A stretch of DNA of 64,000 nt from Kofleriaceae bacterium (lineage in GTDB: Bacteria; Myxococcota_A; Polyangia; Haliangiales; Haliangiaceae). The notes beneath the pieces are model-generated. The model searched no databases. It saw only the letters and a list, made by a program, of their open reading frames with translations, and was not told the origin of the DNA. The position numbers were made by a program, and so were the translations under genes. Position 1 is the stretch's first letter; each line of letters opens with the position of its first letter. Where the stretch lies: positions 124,001 through 188,000 of the forward strand of contig JANTGM010000001.1 of the NCBI GenBank assembly GCA_024762925.1. The letters are read 5' to 3'. Shown piece by piece: positions 55,577-64,000 of this stretch.

Positions 55577-55993
55577 TGAAATTCCTTTGTTCGGGCTGGA
55601 TGTAGGGTGCTCTGGCGCTTGTGCTTGCGAGCAATTGCTCATGTTCGATAATATGAGCTTTCACTCAGTTTTCGCTACTCGCATTTGCAATCGGCCTCTT
55701 GCTCGGGCCTGCAAGGACCTGGCGCCGACGACTGGCACTCTTGCTCGCACTTTGAAGGGCCAGCGGTTCTTTCTCAGATTGTGGACAGGTGATGGCTCGC
55801 ATTTGGCTCCAAGGATCGAACCTTAGATCCGTCGACTATCTCGCGCCTACCGCCCAAGGTAGTCGCAACACAGATATGCTTTGATTTCTTCATTTGCGGC
55901 GCTTGCCATAGTTCCCGCTCAATCATGAGCTGATGCGGCACAATAGGATTCGGCATGCCATGCTCGAAGAGTAGGGTAGATTCGTAGTGCATC
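55577..55993. other. Divergent control region, P450 to TetR gene
   Basis: This 417-bp gap has no convincing gene; ORFs in it lack coding character. It should hold promoters for both flanking genes. A short imperfect inverted repeat TGAGctttcaCTCA lies near 55653-55666, a weak operator candidate. A TAGGGT/TAGATT box (55972-55982) lies just before the TetR start. Confidence 0.4.
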
Positions 55994-56623
55994 ATGGCAG
56001 CGCAAACCGCCAAAGCTCCTCGCAAGCGTCCCAGACAGCGTCGTTCTCAGCAGACTGTGGCGGCAATCCTAGAGGCTACTGGCCGCATTCTCGTTGATGA
56101 GGGCTACGACAAGCTCAACACCAACCGCGTTGCGGAAGTTGCTGGAGTAAGCATCGGCTCGCTGTATCAGTATTTTCCCAACAAGCAGGCCCTGGTGCTC
56201 GCCTTGGCCGAGTCACATCTCGGACGAGAGATTGAGCGTCTTGCAGGCATGACAGCAGAGCTGCAAGAGCTCCCGCTGCCCCAGGCCACGCGCAAGTGCA
56301 TTCGAGCGCTCTTCGAGGCCTTCACTGTTGATGTCGAGTTGCACCGCGCGCTTGTCACCGATGTGGTGCACCTCGGTGAGCCGCTTGTGTACGCCTTGCA
56401 GGCCAAGGCCGAGCTGGCAGTGCGTCTGGCCCTTGAGAGGCGACGCGACGAGATTCTTCCTACGGACCTCGATCTGGCGGCATTCTTCCTCGTGAGTGCA
56501 GTTGACTCCATCGTCATTCGGGGGCTCACCCTTGCAGGCGATCGTTTCTCGCTAGAGACCCTGGAGGACGAGATTTACGAACTTGTCTTACGCTACCTTG
56601 TCGGCAGCGCTGAGCCAACTTAA
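55994..56623 (+). CDS. TetR-family regulator
   Basis: A 209-residue TetR-type repressor. After a basic N-terminus (RKRPRQRRSQQT) comes the helix-turn-helix VAEVAGVSIGSLYQYFPNKQAL. The C-terminal ligand domain is ~140 residues and has the LFEAFTVDVELHRAL and VDSIVIRGL pattern of TetR ligand domains. It diverges from the P450 gene and overlaps the convergent 197-residue gene by 4 nt. The P450 and its own gene are likely targets; the inducer may be a lipid or hydrophobic substrate. Confidence 0.9.
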   Translation: MAAQTAKAPRKRPRQRRSQQTVAAILEATGRILVDEGYDKLNTNRVAEVAGVSIGSLYQYFPNKQALVLALAESHLGREIERLAGMTAELQELPLPQATRKCIRALFEAFTVDVELHRALVTDVVHLGEPLVYALQAKAELAVRLALERRRDEILPTDLDLAAFFLVSAVDSIVIRGLTLAGDRFSLETLEDEIYELVLRYLVGSAEPT

Positions 56624-57213
56624 CGGCGAATTGGCCCCGTGACCTGACGCTCTCGCTCAAGCAGGAAGAAGTTGGAGCGCACCCGAAGGGGCCCCAGCGC
56701 GTAATACGCCTTGCCCAAGTAGAGGTCGCGATTGTCTGCATCAACTTGCACGAGGTAGTCGCGAAGGCCGCTCGAAGGATCGAGTGTCTTGTTGCCGCCC
56801 TCGCCGTAGTTGAGGAGGACAGCGTGCAGATAGGCGTTGTCCTTCGCTGTCGGATCGACTCTTGCGACTCGGTAGAAGCCAAAGCGTTTTGGTTCCTCGC
56901 CTACAGGTTTGGAACGCCAAGGCATCTCGACGCCATCTTGTACGACGGGGCAGTTGTAGCCAAAGAGCTCTTCGCCTTCCCAGTAGAAGCCCTTCATAAA
57001 CTTCTTGATGCCGGCAAGCTTTGCCCATGCAGGGTGGTTCATTCCTCGAAACTCCCACCCCGCCAACGCATCGAGGTCGGGCAGCGTGCCTCGCAGAAAC
57101 ACCGTCTCCAATTCGTTGCCGCTCATTCGTGCAAGCTCGTAGTAGCGGCCAGAGCCCACGTGTGTTGTTGGGACGCTAGGTTGGGGGGCGGTTTCTGGTG
57201 GTGTTTCGCTCAT
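56620..57213 (-). CDS. GMC-linked protein of unknown function
   Basis: A 197-residue soluble protein without signal or membrane helix. Landmarks include MSGNELETVFLRG, GWEFRGMNHPAW, KGFYWEGEELFGYN and PSSGLRDYLV; the pattern looks like a small lipocalin-like beta-barrel but I do not recognise it. It overlaps the GMC oxidoreductase by 4 nt, so it is probably a partner or substrate-handling protein of that enzyme. Confidence 0.6.
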   Translation of the reverse strand: MSETPPETAPQPSVPTTHVGSGRYYELARMSGNELETVFLRGTLPDLDALAGWEFRGMNHPAWAKLAGIKKFMKGFYWEGEELFGYNCPVVQDGVEMPWRSKPVGEEPKRFGFYRVARVDPTAKDNAYLHAVLLNYGEGGNKTLDPSSGLRDYLVQVDADNRDLYLGKAYYALGPLRVRSNFFLLERERQVTGPIRR

Positions 57214-58739
57214 AGTTGGTATTGTCTTGGAGACTGCAGAATGTGGTGCACATTGCGGGTGGTGAGAGCCTGGATCGTCTCCATGGGGTTCACACCAACA
57301 GGCGTCGGAAACAGGCTGGCATCGGCGACCATGAGGCCAACCGTGTCGTGAACCAAACCGTGCATATCAGTGACGGAACGCGATGGGTCCCCGCCCATGC
57401 ATGCGGAGCCCATTAGGTGAACTGTCAGGACTTCCATGGACGACTTGGGAATCTTTGAGCGGTAGAGCTTGCGCAGCTCGTCCACCGACGTTAGCTCGCC
57501 AACCCCAGAGAAGGGCGGGATGATGCGCTTGGCTCCAGTTTCGAAGAGAAGCTCGGCAAGCAGCGCGGAGCCACGAACCAGACGCTCAGCATCAAAGTCA
57601 CTCAGGTTGTAGAACGCTTGCGGATGGCCACCGGGCAAAAACTTCAAATGCCCCATTTGCGTATCTTCCACCATGAGGCCCGCAACGACAGTTCGCTCGT
57701 AGAGGTCCATAAGCTCGCCGAGCTCTTGGCCATAGTACGGGGAACTCATGGCAATCACGCTGGGGGGGACATTGACAGCGGCGAAGAGGAAGCCCTGATC
57801 GTGAAACTCGCGAACTTGATACGCCTGGTGTACGCCTTCCCAACCGCGAACGGCTTCGTCGTAGATCGCGACGAGCTTCGTGTTCGGATGGAGGCTAAGA
57901 TTTTTTCCTAGCAGCCCAGAGCGAGCCTTGATTCCAGAGCGATGCAAGAGTGCGGGCGTGTGCACCGAGCCGCAGGCCGCGATGACGAGCTTGGCATGCA
58001 CTTTCACTTCGTGGGAGGGGCTACCGTTTGGATTGGTGACATGACCCAAGACGCCGGTGGCGCGCTTTCCGTCGCGAAGAATTTGGCTTGCTCGAATGTT
58101 TGAGTAAATGCACGCGCCATAGTGCAGAGCTCGAGGGAGGTAACTCACAAGGGCACTTTGTTTGGCACCGGTTGGGCAGCCAAAGGCGCAGTTGTTGCTG
58201 CCTGGGCAGTGCAGCTGATTGCGAAGATTGGGAATGATCTTCCAGCCCTTGGCGTCAGCTCCCTCTTTGAGGATTTGGTTGTCACGGCCAATACTCTCGG
58301 GATCCTGGTAGGCGACATTGATGCGCCTCTCGACGCGCTCAAAGTACGGCTCCATATCCTTGGCGCTAATGCGGTCGATTTCCGCTTCCAGCCCCCAGCG
58401 CGATAAGATTTCTTCTGGAGTTCGCCAAGACATACCGCCATTGAGCACCGTTGAGCCCCCAACAACACTGCCCTCTTGATAGAGCACCGGCGGCGAGCCG
58501 ATAGCCATCGTGGCTCCGCCACCGCGGTACATCTTGCGAATCATGTCGGATGCGTTCGGCGTGAAGTCTTTGGTGCCGTAGTAGCTGCCTTCTTCTAGGA
58601 CGATGACATCGTAGCCAGCTTCGGCAAATTCGGCTGCAGCGGTTGCGCCACCCGCTCCTGAGCCCACCACAACGACATCGCAGGCAAGCTCGGTATTCTC
58701 GGTGATGTCGCTGCGATCAAAAACTCGTTCTGGTTTCAT
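57210..58739 (-). CDS. GMC-family FAD oxidoreductase
   Basis: A 509-residue glucose-methanol-choline oxidoreductase. The FAD loop VVVGSGAGGATAAAEFAEAGY sits at about 24-43; GSVVGGSTVLNGG is the second flavin motif; and the C-terminal LMGSACMGGDP and PVGVNPMETIQAL carry the catalytic His and Asn region. Such enzymes oxidise alcohols, sterols or long-chain alcohols. It is preceded by AAGGAG and belongs to a four-gene operon GntR, 176-residue protein, GMC, 197-residue protein. The small partner upstream may be a membrane or electron-transfer subunit. Confidence 0.92.
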   Translation of the reverse strand: MKPERVFDRSDITENTELACDVVVVGSGAGGATAAAEFAEAGYDVIVLEEGSYYGTKDFTPNASDMIRKMYRGGGATMAIGSPPVLYQEGSVVGGSTVLNGGMSWRTPEEILSRWGLEAEIDRISAKDMEPYFERVERRINVAYQDPESIGRDNQILKEGADAKGWKIIPNLRNQLHCPGSNNCAFGCPTGAKQSALVSYLPRALHYGACIYSNIRASQILRDGKRATGVLGHVTNPNGSPSHEVKVHAKLVIAACGSVHTPALLHRSGIKARSGLLGKNLSLHPNTKLVAIYDEAVRGWEGVHQAYQVREFHDQGFLFAAVNVPPSVIAMSSPYYGQELGELMDLYERTVVAGLMVEDTQMGHLKFLPGGHPQAFYNLSDFDAERLVRGSALLAELLFETGAKRIIPPFSGVGELTSVDELRKLYRSKIPKSSMEVLTVHLMGSACMGGDPSRSVTDMHGLVHDTVGLMVADASLFPTPVGVNPMETIQALTTRNVHHILQSPRQYQL

Positions 58740-58754
58740 GGCCGGCTCCTTGTG

Positions 58755-59285
58755 CTACTCGGGCGCGTACGTTCGCGCTGGGCCTAGAACGCCAGGCAGT
58801 GGGTCGGGAGCCAGAATGTCTGCTTCGCGCTTGGCGATGGCTGCATCATACGTTTGCAGCCGATAGCGGATGCTCTTGTCAATCCATTCCTGCGGCGTAT
58901 AGCCAATGTCAGCCATCATGGCGGGCTGCTCATAGCAGGAGAGGGCGATGAGGCTCTTGATGCCCTTGGCGAACTCGTGCTGTGGAGGCAACTTGCTGTG
59001 GAACCAAGAGTCAAAGTACTTGCGAGCCTGCTCATCATCCAGCTTGGACGCTCGCGTTCCCAGGTGCGATGGGTAGGCCATGGCGGCAACCTCGTATCCA
59101 GAGATGCCGGCTAGGAGGGCGGCGCGAACCCCTGTGGGCGAGGCACGTATGGAGAGCTCGACATGATCAACGATGTCGTCGATCAGATCGAGCTCTTGGG
59201 CTCGACTCGGGCATACCACCCGAGCCAGACTTTGAAGCAGCTGCCGTACCGGTTTGGGGTGCGTGTAGTCTGCTAGGTCAGCCAT
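58755..59285 (-). CDS. Small partner of the GMC oxidoreductase
   Basis: A 176-residue helical protein with AALLAGISGYEVAAMAYP and YFDSWFHSKLPPQHEFAKGIKSLIALSCYEQ, resembling the small helical subunits (gluconate dehydrogenase subunit 3-like) that accompany many GMC enzymes. No Tat signal is visible. ATG 59285 is used; a TTG at 59297 is possible. It lies 15 nt upstream of the GMC gene and 23 nt after GntR. Confidence 0.68.
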   Translation of the reverse strand: MADLADYTHPKPVRQLLQSLARVVCPSRAQELDLIDDIVDHVELSIRASPTGVRAALLAGISGYEVAAMAYPSHLGTRASKLDDEQARKYFDSWFHSKLPPQHEFAKGIKSLIALSCYEQPAMMADIGYTPQEWIDKSIRYRLQTYDAAIAKREADILAPDPLPGVLGPARTYAPE

Positions 59286-59308
59286 GGAGCCATTCAAGCA
59301 ACCGGGGG

Positions 59309-60079
59309 TTACTGAATCAACTCTAGAAGCGCCATCAGTCGCTCGTCATGACCTTCGAGGTACTGGTTCATTCGCGCGATGGCCTCATCGGAGTTCTGCT
59401 GCTCAAGAGCATCTAACACGCCATCCCAGGCAGCGAGGTAGCTCTCTGGTGGGGAAAGCACAGCACCAAGTGATTTGGCGAGGTCGTTGTAGATGCCACT
59501 CATTTGGTTGAGCATCCAAAGCCCGGGAAGACACTTGGCACTCTCAACAATGCTGCGAAGCACATCGAGATCCGCCGTTGCGGATCGCGCACCAGCTGTG
59601 CGTTTTTCCCAAGCATCACGAGCCACGTCACGAGCGCGGGCTGTTGCTTCTGGTCGCACCCGCGTGATGACCATGGAGAGAATCTCTCGCATCAGGGAAC
59701 GGCGCAGGCGAAGCAGGTCCTTGACCATGATGGGGGTTGAAGGTGCTTCGGGGCCAGGTTCGGCGTAGCGAAGGTAGGAGGGAAGGACGTCAATCATCCA
59801 GTCGGTGACGTCTTGCACAGCGATTCCAGAGCCGCGTCTGGGCTTCACAAGATTCCACTCACCGAGGCGCCGTAGGGCTTCTCGGAGGGTTGGGCGAGAC
59901 GCGCCAAGCTGCTTTGCGAGATCGCGTTCCGCGGGGAGGCGAGCTCCTGCTGGGTAGGTACCACCAACGATGTCAGCGAGAAGTTTCTCAAAAACTGTCT
60001 CGGTGGCCGTGAGTGGTGCATCGGGTACTGGATGGGTAGCGCCCGAGGGCGCGCTTGCGGGGGAGTTGGGGGTGATCAT
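59309..60079 (-). CDS. GntR/FadR-type regulator
   Basis: A 256-residue transcription factor. The winged helix (RLPAERDLAKQLGASRPTLREALR...NLVKPRRGSGI, about 45-95) is the GntR type, and the C-terminal ~140 residues form an all-helical FadR/FCD-like ligand domain. It is the first gene of the GMC operon and probably controls it in response to an acyl-CoA or other acid. A Pro/Ala-rich 25-residue N-terminal tail precedes the DNA-binding part. Confidence 0.88.
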   Translation of the reverse strand: MITPNSPASAPSGATHPVPDAPLTATETVFEKLLADIVGGTYPAGARLPAERDLAKQLGASRPTLREALRRLGEWNLVKPRRGSGIAVQDVTDWMIDVLPSYLRYAEPGPEAPSTPIMVKDLLRLRRSLMREILSMVITRVRPEATARARDVARDAWEKRTAGARSATADLDVLRSIVESAKCLPGLWMLNQMSGIYNDLAKSLGAVLSPPESYLAAWDGVLDALEQQNSDEAIARMNQYLEGHDERLMALLELIQ

Positions 60080-60390
60080 TAGCTTTCAGTGCCTTCGATT
60101 TTTGGGGGGGATGCCCGGGGACGCTACTGCTAGGTGGGCAAATGATGATAGGACCGACCAAAGGGAAACTTTCCTTCCCAAATGCAGGTCCTGCTTGAGG
60201 GAACTGGAGGAGAGCACATTCCGACTTGAGTGCCTACTGAAATCCGATAAATGGTCCTTCCAATTACTCAATGCAGTCATTAGCTCAGCTAAACACTCCA
60301 TGACCCGGGCCCGTAGATGCGCTTCATTACGGGAGAATTTGCACTCCGTGCAATTGACGATCTGCATGGCCCAGCCATACGGTTTGGCCT
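60080..60390. other. Divergent region, GntR gene to lon
   Basis: No gene is seen in this 311-bp gap. It contains a perfect 13-nt palindrome TTAGCTCAGCTAA (60280-60292), a possible operator; a sigma-32-like pair CTTGAG (60225-60230), 13-nt spacer, CCGATAA (60244-60250); and, near lon, TTGACG (60354-60359), 16-nt spacer, CATACG (60376-60381). Confidence 0.5.
60354..60381 (+). promoter_or_regulatory. Predicted promoter of lon
   Basis: TTGACG, 16-nt spacer, CATACG, then 9 nt to ATG 60391. No Shine-Dalgarno is present, so the lon mRNA may be leaderless. A sigma-32-like sequence lies 130 nt further upstream. Confidence 0.5.
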
Positions 60391-62841
<2,451 letters not shown>

Positions 62842-62857
62842 CTTAAGTCGTTCTGTG

Positions 62858-62898
62858 AAGCCCGCTCTTTCGGCACATCGCCATCGAGCGGGCTTTGT
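62858..62898 (+). terminator. Rho-independent terminator after lon
   Basis: AAGCCCGCTC (62858-62867) pairs perfectly with GAGCGGGCTT (62886-62895) around an 18-nt loop, followed by a short T-rich run. Confidence 0.75.
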
Positions 62899-62958
62899 GC
62901 TTTCGGAGGCCGCAGCAGAGACATGATCAGCCTTGCGAAATTCGTGCTGGGCTGAGTC

Positions 62959-62987
62959 TTGACGAGCCTCTACGTGGTGCTTAGGTT
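62959..62987 (+). promoter_or_regulatory. Predicted promoter of dnaK
   Basis: TTGACG (62959-62964), 17-nt spacer, TAGGTT (62982-62987). The leader would be about 37 nt and contains AAGGAG (63015-63020), 10 nt before ATG 63031. No CIRCE-type inverted repeat is seen. Confidence 0.5.
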
Positions 62988-63030
62988 GCGTTCACTACAC
63001 AAACTCCAGGACATAAGGAGACTACAAATC

Positions 63031-64000
<970 letters not shown>

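Noticed and set aside
55774-56025. An 83-codon minus-strand ORF in the P450-TetR gap
   Set aside because: It overlaps the TetR start, has no ribosome site and its product has no recognisable pattern.

Overview
The window looks like chromosomal DNA from a myxobacterium-related bacterium (Myxococcota, former Deltaproteobacteria). The grounds are two proteins ending in MYXO-CTERM-like tails (Cys, one hydrophobic helix, Arg cluster), many lipoproteins with Asp/Ala-rich linkers after the lipid Cys, eukaryotic-type Ser/Thr kinases including a kinase-AAA-repeat giant, a DUF4388 protein and an MXAN_5187-type protein. Genes are dense on both strands. I see no rRNA, tRNA, CRISPR array, insertion sequence or prophage. 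The window cuts a gene at each end: the 3' end of an unknown CDS at the left and dnaK at the right.

Layout. 1-6.5 kb: ABC-F ATPase, two lipoproteins (one a C-type lectin) and an arsenite-oxidase-family pair (Rieske plus molybdopterin subunit). 6.6-9.2 kb: Ser/Thr kinase, apaH, a DUF1285-like gene and a DUF465 gene. 9.4-16.4 kb, minus strand: a membrane/exported protein, a 1267-residue kinase-ATPase, tsaB and a site-2 protease with three PDZ domains. 16.4-20 kb: MXAN_5187-type gene, thrC, and a TPR/outer-membrane protein. 20-29.7 kb: mostly surface and secreted proteins (TIG lipoprotein with a possible aerolysin-like region, BNR-repeat protein and its coupled partner, vWA-like lipoprotein, M28 peptidase-PDZ), plus a 55-residue Cys-rich protein. 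29.8-39.9 kb: accC, pyrG, then rpoN-hpf-ptsN-hprK-rapZ-ptsH-ptsI. 39.9-49 kb: metallopeptidase/propeller/barrel protein, degenerate histidine-kinase-like protein coupled to a CobW GTPase, response regulator, thioredoxin with inserted PDZ, DUF4388 protein and epimerase. 48.8-54 kb: secreted BNR, serine protease and CBM9-like proteins, with xthA. 54-60 kb: P450/TetR and a GntR-GMC oxidoreductase operon. 60.4 kb to the end: lon and dnaK.

How genes work together. The rpoN-to-ptsI run holds sigma-54, ribosome hibernation, EIIA-Ntr, HPr kinase, RapZ, HPr and EI without a sugar permease, so it is a regulatory rather than transport PTS. lon and dnaK form a proteostasis pair. The 54-60 kb block pairs redox enzymes (P450, GMC flavoprotein with two small partners) with two separate repressor-type regulators.

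The observations most worth following are: an AioA-like enzyme with its own Tat signal and altered pocket residues; a thioredoxin-fold protein interrupted by a PDZ domain; a histidine-kinase-like protein lacking its phospho-His and translationally coupled to a CobW GTPase; a predicted gluzincin-propeller-barrel fusion; a TIG lipoprotein resembling aerolysin-type pore formers; and repeated -10-like boxes 6-15 nt before start codons with no Shine-Dalgarno, pointing to leaderless mRNAs. Family calls rest on motif recognition by eye; no database search or structure prediction was run.
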